Assembly: GCA_022496205.1 (NCBI GenBank)
Contig: WTXD01000014.1
Location: 1-64,000 of the forward strand
Length of the DNA: 64,000 nt
From: Gloeopeniophorella convolvens
Taxonomy: Eukaryota > Basidiomycota > Agaricomycetes > Russulales
Direction of reading: 5' to 3'
Shown here: positions 12,031 to 21,748 of the stretch, piece by piece
Layout: each line of letters begins with the position of its first letter
How positions within the stretch are numbered: the first letter of the stretch is position 1
Program-made: the position numbers and the translations under genes
The notes under the pieces: generated by a model
What the model saw: the letters and a program-made list of their open reading frames with translations, nothing else
The model's database searches: none
Told to the model about the DNA's origin: nothing

Positions 12031-12380
12031 GGTTGTATGCGGGGATTTTAGTACAACATGGCGTTAAGAAGGTACAGGTACAAAAGGGCCAGGCAAGCGC
12101 GCAGAACAGAAAAGCAGAGCAACAACGGCCTGAGCGTGCTCCATTTCCATCTTCGTCACTCGAGCCAAAACGCGGTCCATGGACCACCCCATATCAGGGC
12201 AAGGGCCCCCAATTGCGTAAGCAATGACATCTCGGCCGAACGATATTCCATCACTTTGACGCGCTGTGGTCTGCAGGCCAACCATGCATGCGTTCTCCCG
12301 CAGCCGCGCTGCGAAAAATAGCTACAGCCAGAAGCCCATAAAAGCGACCACATAAATTCCCCATTAACCCCATCGCATCA
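12031..12380. promoter_or_regulatory. Divergent promoter region with the methyltransferase-1 core promoter
   Basis: Lies between an outgoing minus-strand gene and the methyltransferase at 12381. The block CATAAAAGCGA near 12338, with about 70 bases before it, is repeated upstream of the second methyltransferase (near 13797): both carry TCTGCAGG, a CGCTGCGA/CGCTGCAACGA block and ATAGC before the TATA-like AAAAG. This points to a promoter copied with the gene. Confidence 0.6.
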
Positions 12381-13504
12381 ATGGCGACCTTTGCGAGCGC
12401 AACATTCAACACCGCGCGTTACGCCGCAGCGCGCCCGACGTACCCGAAGCAGCTCTACGAGTTCATATTCAACTACCACAGACGTGATGCGACCGCAAAG
12501 CTCGAGACTGCCCTCGATCTGGGCTGCGGAACCGGTACGTAAGCGTGTCGCGGTTTGCGTTCTGCCGCTCACAATGCCTCCGACGCAGGCCAGGCGACCG
12601 TCGAACTGACCCCGTTCGGGCGCGTTATCGGCGTCGACCCCAGCGCGAAGATGGTCGAAAGCGCGCGTGCAGCGCTGGCGAAGACGCGCCCTGCTGACTC
12701 GGCGAAGTTCCAGTTCGAGAAATCTTCCGCGGAGAATGTGTCGATTTTGCGGGATGGCTCTGTCGATCTCATCGTCGCAGGTGTGCCGGGAGCCACTCTG
12801 AACGCCGCTCACTTGCTGACGAGCTGGCATGTTTTCCCTAGCTCAGGCCGCGCATTGGTTCAACTTTGACAAGGTGTGGCCGGAGGTCGCCCGTCTTCTG
12901 CGTCCGGGCGGTAGCGTGGCAATGTGGGTATGTAACTCTGGCCTCTGCGCCAGTCCGTTGCTTATGCATGGGATCTAGGGATATTCGGAGATGCGCTTGA
13001 CGAAATTCCCATCCCTCGAGCCTCTCATCACGGATTATTTCAACGGCACTGATCCCCGCAATTCCATTGGCCCGTACTGGGAGCAGCCTGGCCGGTCTAT
13101 CCTCGACGGACACCTGCTGAAGGTACCCTCTGCGAAAGATGTGCTCCCAGACAAGTTCTCAGAGTTTGAGCGCGTGTTCTTCACCGGTATGTACTTCGTC
13201 CCGGAACGACAGGAGAGTCGACGCTCATGGATGCACAGGCGACCACTTTGCCGAGCTGCCCTCTCCGCATCCAGTGCTCATGCGCAAGCGGATATCCTGG
13301 GATGACTTGCTGGCCTGGCTTTACACCGTGAGCGCGCTGCACACTTTCCACGAGCGCTTCCCCGCCGATAAAGAGCACGCCGACGGCGACATTGCCGTCC
13401 GATTCTGGAAAAAGCTGCGCGAGGCTACGAGCTCCCATCCGGGCAATGCAGAGGGTATCGACGTCGAGTGGCCGCTCGCTCTCCTGTTGGCTAGACGTGC
13501 TTGA
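12381..13504 (+). CDS. SAM-dependent methyltransferase, tandem copy 1
   Basis: Class I methyltransferase of the Methyltransf_11 type, like fungal trans-aconitate-methyltransferase/Crg1-related proteins; the acceptor substrate is unknown. Five exons: 12381-12534, 12589-12780, 12842-12927, 12979-13186 and 13239-13504, all with GT..AG introns, giving 301 residues. The start MATFASATFNTARYAAARPT and YPKQLYEF are typical of the family N-terminus. Motif I is LDLGCGTG (residues about 47-54), the acidic end of strand 2 is VIGVDPSAKMV, and LRPGGSVAMW is the post-motif III segment. The C-terminus carries SIGPYWEQPGRSILDGHL and WPLALLLARRA. The sister copy follows 333 bases downstream in the same orientation. 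Family assignment is firm; role in small-molecule methylation is inferred. Confidence 0.88.
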
Positions 13505-13837
13505 GAGTGGTGAGTCATCCCCGCATCGCCTGTCGCCTGTCGCCTGATATTGATTGGCAGATGTTGCTCCGCGACGCCGCCGACGCCCGTGTCGCCCCAC
13601 GCTATTTGTGTACCTAGAGTAACTTGCCTTTGATCATACCACTCTTTGCGTAACCGCCCCATCGGCCGACCCGCGACGGCCGACTCGCAACGGAATTGTC
13701 ATGCTCGCCTCGCGGAAGGCTGCACCGCTGGTCTGCAGGTCAACAGCCCATGTGCTTCCGTACGTCCGCTGCAACGAATAGCCGCAGTCAGCAGCACATA
13801 AAAGCGAGCACGCCTGCCGTTCGTCTGCATCACACCA
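13505..13837 (+). promoter_or_regulatory. Promoter of methyltransferase copy 2
   Basis: The segment at about 13732-13812 repeats the upstream block of copy 1, including CATAAAAGCGA about 40 bases before the ATG. No other feature seen in this spacer. Confidence 0.6.
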
Positions 13838-14998
13838 ATGGCAGCCTACGCGAACGCGACGTTCAACACCGCGCGCTACGCCGCCGCGCGCCCTACGTAC
13901 CCAAAGCAGCTCTTCGAGTTTGTCTTTGACTACCACAGACGCGAGGCGGCCGCAAAGTTCGACACCGCCGTAGATATAGGATGCGGAACCGGCACGTATA
14001 TGCGTCGTGCTCTGCGCTCTGCCGCTCACGTGTATACATACGCTGCTGCCCCGATGCAGGCCAGGCGACCGCCGAGCTGACTCCCTTCCGGCGCGTCATC
14101 GGGGTCGACCGCAGCACAAAGATGCTCGACAGCGCGCGCGCCGCTATACTCAACTCGCGCCCGGACGACGCGGCCAAATTCCGCTTCGAAAGCGCCTCTG
14201 CGGAGCACGTCCCGGTCCTGCAAGACGGCTCCGTCGATCTGATCGTCGCAGGCGCGTCCGGCAGTCTCCCGTGCACATGTCCGTCGCTGAGTCGCCGCGT
14301 CCGACTCTCCAGCCCAGGCCGCGCACTGGTTCGACTTTGACAAGGCGTGGCCGGAGTTCGCGCGTCTTCTGCGCCCGGGGGGCAGCGTGGCGTTGTGGGT
14401 ATGTCACCGCCACTTTGTTTAAAATAGGCTTCTTCCGGCGCGCTGCTGCTCAACCCCACGAATCAGGGCTACTCGGAGCTGCGCCTGACGCACTTCCCGT
14501 CGCTCGCACCGCTCATCAAGGAGTACCTCAACGGCACCGATCTGCAAAACTCCATCGGGCCGTACTGGGAGCAACCCGGCCGGGGTATCCTGGACGGGCA
14601 CCTGCTGCAGGTGCCCTCCGCGCGCGACGTGCTCCCGGACAAGTTCTCCGAATTCAAGCGCGTATTCTTCACCGGTGCGTGTTCTGCCGTGTTTCAAACC
14701 AACGGACGGGGCTACTGACGGACGGATGTCCACTGCTCAATCAGACGACCGCTCGCTCGGGCTGCCCGCCCCGCGCCCCGCGCTGATGCGCAAGCGCATG
14801 TCGTGGGACGGCTTCCTGAGTTGGCTCAACACGATGAGCGCGTTGCACACGTTCCACGAGCGGGTGCCGGCCGACAAGGCGCGCGCGGACGGCGACATCG
14901 CCACGCGGTTCTGGCAGACGCTGCGCGTGGCGACGGGCAACGCAGAGGACGTCGAGCTGGAGTGGACGCTGACGCTGCTCCTGGCGCGGCGTGCCTGA
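13838..14998 (+). CDS. SAM-dependent methyltransferase, tandem copy 2, with two GC-AG introns
   Basis: Paralogue of the gene just upstream, with exon lengths identical for exons 1-4. Exons: 13838-13991, 14060-14251, 14313-14398, 14467-14674 and 14745-14998, giving 297 residues. Landmarks: FNTARYAAARPTYPKQLFEF, motif I VDIGCGTG, VIGVDRSTKML, LRPGGSVALW, SIGPYWEQPGRGILDGHL, and the end LTLLLARRA. Introns 1 and 2 begin GCACGT (13992) and GCGCGT (14252), where copy 1 has GTACGT and GTGTGC; their acceptors are normal CAG. Only these borders restore the family frame, so I call them GC-AG introns. This copy is more GC-rich than its sister. If GC donors are spliced poorly, output of full-length protein would be lower. 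Confidence 0.85.
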
Positions 14999-15419
14999 AG
15001 GGGCGATCGTAAGCCGTAGTGACGCATGCGTGCCGCCCTAGATAGATCGACGGATACTAATACACATTGTGAGCGACTGCGCGCAAGGAGATCGGTGTGT
15101 GCATTCGGGTTCTCGGAGAGCTCGGCGGCGGCGGAGAGCAACTGGGCAGGAAGCGCCGAGAGGGGAAATCCCCAATGCATTATAATTTTGGACGGACTTT
15201 GAAACGGGCAGAAATAGGCTGCGCTGCGCGATTCGGTCGACCCGACGCACAAAGAGACCTCTCCACCGAGCCATGACCATGACGGCCCACTGACCGCCCA
15301 CCGCACTCGCGCCCCCCTCTCACCCCGCAATGCCTCTTTATGTGTATACGCCCATCCACTTCCTGTACTCTACCCTCTAGCCGCCCCGCCCAACCCGCCT
15401 CTTTGTCTCGTCTACACGC
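14999..15419. other. Intergenic spacer
   Basis: No gene seen. The last 150 bases are pyrimidine-rich, as expected for a fungal promoter and 5' leader before the gene at 15420. Confidence 0.5.
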
Positions 15420-17043
15420 ATGTCTGAACACCTCTCCTTCTCTCCACCCGTGCGCCTCTCCAGGATGCCCGACAGCGCGCCCCCCTTGACCGGCGCGCAG
15501 CACCAGGGCGCGGCCCTGAGCCTGCTCTCCCTCTCCATCGCAGCGTCCAACGCGACGCCCATATCCATGTCATTGTCAGACTCGGCGGCGCCCGACGCCG
15601 AGGAGCACCACTCGTGGCGCGGCGCGGTGCCCGAGGGCCCGCACATCACCAGCCAGGGCGTCGCCGTGCACAATGGGCTGAAGCACCGGCGCCTGTCCTC
15701 GACTGGCCAGGTGCGCCGGCGGATGAGTGACGCGCGCGACGCCGCGAGCCGCCCGTCGTACGTGTCACCCGCTTATCTGCGTGCCTGTACATGCGCTGAA
15801 CTCGATCGTGTTTGCTACGTGCAGCCCCGTGGGGTTACAGGCGGCCGCTGCAGCGCTGAGCTCGCTCGCCGCACTGTCCATCTCCTCACCCGTGTCGCCG
15901 ACGACGTCTCTGGGGCTGTCCACGTCTGCACCGCGCATGTCCACGGCTCCTGTGGCCATTCCCAGCCTGCAGAGCCCCGTTGCCAGGAGCGGGATCAGCG
16001 TCTCTGCTTCTGCAGACGACGGGTTCGGCGTATCTGGGTCACCGCCCCCATCCTCGGAATCCAAGGCTGGGGTGACAGGCACAGTCACGAAGGGCGGAAA
16101 GAAACGGGGCACTATCTTCACGTGTGAAAGCTGCTCAAAGGTGCATATGGTCGCGCTCTTGGCCGTAAATTACATTCCAGGGCTGACGTCGTTTCGTGCT
16201 AGGTGTATCGTCACCCGTCATGTCTGATCAAGCATCGGTGGGAGCACACCCCGCACTGGCGCGAGGCGTCGAAGTTTCTGCTGAGCAAGCATCAGCAGGT
16301 GCAGCTCATGGAGGTGCGTCCTGCTGTCTTTGGATATTCGTGTTGCTATGGCTATGTCATCATCTGTGCATATTGCTCCTGGGATTGGTTCTAGACTCTG
16401 TCCATGCGCAGTGCTGACGTGGTGTCGTTTACGCGGACAGGCTGCAGCGATCCTCTCGCACTTGACGCCCTCCGCCTCTGGCGGGTCGTCGCTCCCAGAC
16501 GACCGCTCGCTGTGGCCGTCCTTCCTGTCCGGCGGCGCGCTGCCGCCCCCGTCGCTGCCCGCTCCCGATCCTGCGCCCGAGGCAGCGCACCCGACGTCGA
16601 GCTCGGTGCCGACGGGCCCGCGTATGCACGATTATGCGCTGCCCTCGGCGGGCGTCAGCGGGATCACGCGTCTGCGGCCGGGAATCGTTGCGGTGCCGAG
16701 AGAACCCTCGAGGCAAGGCGGGGCCCCGCAAAGCTACCCCATGCGGTACGGCTCGGTCGGGGTGTCGTCGTCGTCGTTTGCGAGCTCGTACCAATCGTCG
16801 GGGGCGGTGGCGGTGCAGCACGAGGTGGCGTGGGAGACGCCGGACCGGTGGTCGCGCTCGTTTTCGCTGTCTCGGTCAGACTCGCGGTCGAGCGTGGAAA
16901 GCGAATTTGTGGAAGTGGATGCGCCGGTGGGTGGATTCAGCGCGCGGGGGAGGATGGTGCCTGGCGACGAGGGCGGAGTTGCGATGAAGGAGGAGGAAGA
17001 GGAGGAGGAATGGGACGGGATGGATATGGAGATGGAGCTGTGA
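15420..17043 (+). CDS. Single C2H2 zinc-finger protein, probable transcription regulator
   Basis: Four exons: 15420-15757, 15825-16140, 16203-16313 and 16441-17043, giving 455 residues with all phases consistent. The first 200 residues are Ser/Ala/Pro-rich and carry a phosphosite-like HRRLSSTGQVRRRMS stretch. One classical zinc finger spans the exon 2/3 border: FTCESCSKVYRHPSC then LIKHRWEH, with spacing C-x2-C-x12-H-x3-H. It is followed by a helical KFLLSKHQQVQLMEAAAILS segment. The C-terminal third is disordered and ends in an acidic tail (EEEEEEEWDGMDMEMEL). A lone finger with long disordered arms fits a fungal transcription factor, acting in the nucleus. No target or pathway can be inferred. 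The start at 15420 is the first ATG; MPDSAPP 15 codons later is an alternative. Confidence 0.8.
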
Positions 17044-17348
17044 GTGGGCTGGATCTGTACGTTATATCAACTTTTATGTCGCGCTGTGGGTATTCTTTTC
17101 GCTGAGAGCTATATATGCTTTCCTTGTAAATTTGCATTTGTACGAACAAGAGTTGTATCGCTACGGAACAGATGTTGCCAGAGGTGGCGTGCAGTCGGAG
17201 TTTGGCAGGCAGGGCCGACCCTGAGCAGGACGGTTGAAGGCATTTGACCGGTTTGGGCGGCTGACGCGGGACATTGAGGGCGAGGTGGTCGCCGCCTCGG
17301 CTGGTCGCTTCCTTTTTACTTCGTATTCCATTGTCCTGCGCAACTGAG
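17044..17348. other. Short intergenic spacer
   Basis: About 300 bases between two co-oriented genes. No feature beyond presumed 3' end and promoter. Confidence 0.4.
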
Positions 17349-19035
17349 ATGGAATCAGCGCAGTCCCCGTCTGCCTTTGTCGGGTCCGAGTCTCCCCCCC
17401 AGCGACAGAACATCCTCACCTCCTTCCTGCGCGGCCGTCCACGCGGCACCTCCCAGTCACACACCGCACCCTCCCCCATCCTCGACCGCGACTCGCCTCC
17501 CCCGCCCATCCCCTTCATCTCTCCCCCACAACACGACACAGCTGCCAGGCGTCGCTCTGCTCTCCCACCCGCCATCCAGCCATCCCTCTCGCACAACGCC
17601 CCCATATCCTCCGGCATCACGCACATCCTCCGCAGACGTCGCTCGGGCGGTGCCCTTGCCTCCTCCATCACCCCCCAGGTGCCCATCCTCGCCCCCGGCC
17701 TCCCACAACCATCCAGCATGCCCGCCCTCTCCCACCTGCCCAACCCCGCCACCGCGCACTCCTCGCACCGCATCCGCCTCGTCCCCCAGCTCGACAGCCG
17801 CCGCTCCCTCCGCTTCGACCCCATCAGCCGTGACGTCGCAGAGGGCGACTCGGCCCTCCGCATCGGCCGCTTCACCGAACGCTCCGGCATGGGCGTCTCC
17901 CAGGCCAACGCCCTCAACTCCAACAAGCTCGCCTTCAAGTCCAAGGTCGTCTCCCGCGCCCACGCAGAGGTCTGGTGCGAGCACGGCGGCAAGTTTTTCA
18001 TCAAGGACACCAAGAGCTCCTCGGGCACCTTTCTCAACCACGTCCGCCTCTCCGCCGCCAACCAGGACTCGCGCCCCTTTGAGCTCAAGGACGGCGACAC
18101 CCTCCAGCTCGGCGTCGATTACCAGGGTGGCACCGAGGACATCTACAAATGCGTCCGCATCCGCGTCGAGATCGGCCGCGAGTGGCAGGCCTCTGCCAAC
18201 GCCTTCAAGTGCGCCCCTTCCTCGTTGTCCCACCTGCGCTGACCTCACCCTACCCCACCCCACAGCACCAACGCGCTCCGACAGCTCAAAACCCTCGCCA
18301 CCCCAAATGTGCCCGTCCCAGCTGCGAGTAAAGCGGCCGAGAAGAAGCCCATGCCCAAGTCTGGCTTTGCCGACTGCTGCATCTGTGCGTGCCAACCCTC
18401 CTCTTCCGCCCGCGGCAGCAGACCAGACGGCTGATCGATCGCACGCAGGCCTCTTTTCCGTGACCATCCAGCAGGCCCTCTTCATCGCGCCGTGCTCCCA
18501 CGCCTTCCACTACAAGTGCATCCGCCCGCTCCTTGAAACGCACCATCCGGCCTTCTCGTGCCCGCTCTGCCGCACGTTTGCCAACCTCGACGAAGACGTC
18601 GAGGTCGACACCGCCTCGATCGATCTCGATGGCGACGCGAGCGACCCGCGTGACGACCCGCCCGGCTTGCCACCGCCACCCGAGGACGCAGACATGCTCC
18701 TGCTCTCGCCGGTCCCGGGCCGCGAGCGCGACGGCGCCGAAACAGAGGTCGAGCCCGAGTTTGCGGGTGGCAGTGGCGGCGGCAGCAGCGGCGTGCGGCG
18801 GCTGCCGCCCGTCCCGCCGAGCATCATCGACCTCGCCGAGGGCAGCGACGACGATCGCGACGCGGAGATGGCGGACGCGTTCCGCGAGCCGCCGCTCCCG
18901 CCGCTGCCCGAGCTTGCGGACCCCGCGGAGATGTCTGGCGCGCGCAGCGCGTCGGTGTCGGATGCCGAGGACGCGAGCGGCGAGAGTGCGCCCGGGGGCG
19001 ACGAGGCGGACCGCGCGGCGAAGCGCAAGCGATAG
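17349..19035 (+). CDS. dma1: FHA-RING E3 ubiquitin ligase, Dma1/Chfr family
   Basis: Three exons (17349-18208, 18266-18384, 18449-19035), 521 residues. After a Pro/Ser-rich N-terminus comes an FHA phosphothreonine-binding domain (residues about 170-275): ALRIGRFTER, the binding motif VVSRAHAEVW, FIKDTKSSSGTFLNHVRLS, and KDGDTLQLGVDY. It is followed by a C3HC4 RING finger: DCCIC, then CSHAFHYKC, then CPLC at about residues 325-380. The C-terminus is acidic and ends RAAKRKR, a likely nuclear signal. FHA plus RING in this order is the signature of yeast Dma1/Dma2 and human RNF8/CHFR, which ubiquitinate targets in spindle-position and mitotic checkpoint control and septation. The RING is split by intron 2. 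Confidence is high for family, moderate for checkpoint role. Confidence 0.9.
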
Positions 19036-21748
19036 GCGGGGGTGTACGTCCCGTGCGTCTGTCTATGTCTGTGTCTGTCTGTCTGTCTGTCCGTGCTCGT
19101 TGCCTGCGGGCTGTTGTTGTTGTTGTGTTGTCAAGGATATATTGCGCGGGGTAAATAGTGTCTGTCATCCATTCCTCCATCTCTCCGTCCACTGCATTGC
19201 GGGCGACCCGAGCTTGCGCTGCGTGGTCCCCACGGAATTCACACTTGTGCATATATCCGTCTTCTTCTCTTGTATAGTCTACCTGTGAATGCTGCTAATC
19301 GGACTACGATTACACGGATCACGACTTGGTGCCGCTTGCTCTACTAAGTACACTCAGGTACACACCCGGACGGTGTTACTTGAAGGCGCAGATGGTGTAC
19401 CAAGACCCAGGCACGAGAGATGAAGTGCACGAGGACGGACGCGTGGCCGCGTCGTTGTCTTTGCGCGCCGCACGCACGCACGTTCGACGCGGAACACGCA
19501 TGATGCACAATCGGCCGCGCAGGATTTCATCCAGGTGGAGCCCCGGCGCGCGCGTATCAGCACGTATCATCGTGTATACTTAAGCCCGGGGAGACTGGAG
19601 ATTGATGATGCGCACATACAGTATATGGGCACAACCACGCTGCAGCGCACAGCCAGCACACGCCGCCAGCGTGGACATGGACATGTGCACGACGCCGCGG
19701 GCGCCATCGTACTGTACTGATCGATGTCGATGTCGATGCAACCCAGACCTCCGAGGGCAGTGCGCATACACGCGGACGGGGGCGACCGCCCGCCACGCGT
19801 CATCGCCGCGTCCGGGGAAAATTCTGCAGACGCGAGGCGGGCTCGCGTGTGTGCGAGGGGATTTTGCCGTCGCTGCGGTCGTGGCCACGCGAAGACCACG
19901 CGTCGAGCGATCGCCGCGGGATCGCGGGGCTGCCCCTGGTCACCGGGTACTAAGCACTACAGCAGCTTCACTGGGGCGCAAACACACGCGGCGCTCGGGC
20001 GAGAGAATCTGGGGTGCTGTCTGCGGCTGCGCCGGTACTGGTGCCGGTGCGCGGCGAAACGAGGCCTTGACAGAGTGCAATTTTGTGCGGCGCGTGTTGG
20101 GTGACGAGCGCGGGGGTCGTTGGACTTGGGGATGCGGCGGGGCAGAGGCGGTCAGCTGAGCATGTGAGGTAAGGAGGTTGCTGCTTGTAAGAGGGTTCCG
20201 GGGGCGTGTACGTGTGTGCCTTTGGCGGCGCGGCGTGCATCATCAGCGCATCATAGGTTATCTGAGTGGGGCTCTGCAGGGCTCTGCTAAGTACATACAT
20301 GAAAGGGCGCGCTAGATGGGGACTCGCTTGGGCCCAGCTATGGATCGGGCGAGGGAGACCAGGCATGCAGGACGGTGGGATGATCGGCCTTCGGGACGGG
20401 GGGCGTCGCGTGCGCTGGGCCGGCGGCGGCGGCGGTTACGGTTATGTATGTGGTCTTGCCAGCGCGACGGGATGTGCGCAGACTTACTGTATGCGTCGGT
20501 CCTCGTGCCGGTGCCCCGCGCAGATCAATGTGGCAGGGCTGCGAGCAATGTTGCCTTGGGGGCGCAGGCGCCGGTGCAGAACACCATTACTGCTGTGCGC
20601 ATCATGCACGATCGAGGCTCGACCCGTTTCGGGCGCAGGACCAAGACATTGAGGGCCTCCTAGGCTCCAGCTTCGTCTCGCCCCGAGCTAGCGCGTGCGC
20701 GCGTTAATCACCGAGACGAATGATTAAAGGCACGGGGTCGTGCGTGTCAGAGACGGATCATCTCGCCATTGCAGCAGCGCGCGCGGGTGGCGGTGTTTGC
20801 AGGCATTCCGCATAACGTAGGGTCACGTCGTAGGGCGGAGGGTGCCGCGCACGAACAAGGCAGCTGTGGGCCAGGGGGGCGTAAGCTTCAGACTCAAGGT
20901 GCGTGCCGTGTCTGGGGGAAATGAAACACGAGATGGGCGCCCCGAGTCCGATAGCCTCAGCACGTCGGACTGATCAAAACATGGAGCTGAAGCGCTGATG
21001 GATATGCCTGATATGCTCGGGGGCATCTGTGAATTTTGCGCCAAGTCTCTCAGCCTGGCGCGTCGTTCTGACGGTGTGCATGTGAGTGTGTATGGGCATG
21101 GGCGAGTGCGAGGAGATATTGGAGAGCGCAAGTGGAGATTGAGAGCGAGTTGGGGTGCCTGGAATCAGGCCTTCAGGAAGCGCGATGGTGATGGTGAGGA
21201 AGACGCAACGCATCAGGAATAAGACAAGAAGGAAGCGAGGAGACAGCGAATGAGCCCAATTTGAGCCCCTTCCCCGCTCTGTCCGAGCTTTCGCTTGATA
21301 CCCCCGCAGTCCACCAGAGAGATGCTCGAGCAGGCCGCCTCTTCCCTCGCCGGCAAGGCGCCTCACAGTGAGTGAGCCTTCCCCGCGCCCGCTTCTACAT
21401 TCGCGCGCCTAGTTCGTATCAGAGGCAATGATCCTCGCTGCTCTCGCCGAATATCGCATCTTCGTGCAATGCTCCCCGGGGATTTTCGATGATGCACGGG
21501 CCTGCACGGGTCGGCCCTGCTGATGGAGAACGATGAGACGTGGCCACGGGGACCACGGACGCCGTTACACACCATGTTTCCCAGGCTCCGACTCGCGAGC
21601 ATATGAAACTGCGTCCGTCGTCACGCCCAAGAGCCCAAGCCATTATTCCGCTAGCCGACGTGCACTCTTTTTCTGTTTCTTCTGTTTCTTCTCCTCTTTA
21701 CCACTCCCATACCCCATCCCTCCTTTTTTCTGTTCTACTCTGGCCGTC
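19036..21748. other. 2.7-kb region without a supported gene
   Basis: Open frames here are short, overlap on both strands and have no family character. The region holds a CTGT microsatellite at about 19055-19092 and a GTT run at 19110-19130. Near 21323 the short frame MLEQAASSLAGKAPH is followed by a GTGAGT donor; this could be a 5' non-coding or leader exon of the bestrophin gene, but no matching acceptor was proven. The last 90 bases before 21749 are pyrimidine-rich (TTCTGTTTCTTCTGTTTCTT), a typical leader. Confidence 0.5.

Noticed and set aside
17377..19035. A 552-codon plus-strand open frame very rich in Ser and Pro.
   Set aside because: It overlaps the Dma1-like exons in another frame; only its last part is the true frame. 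The three-exon model gives intact FHA and RING domains, so the long frame is a GC-rich by-product.
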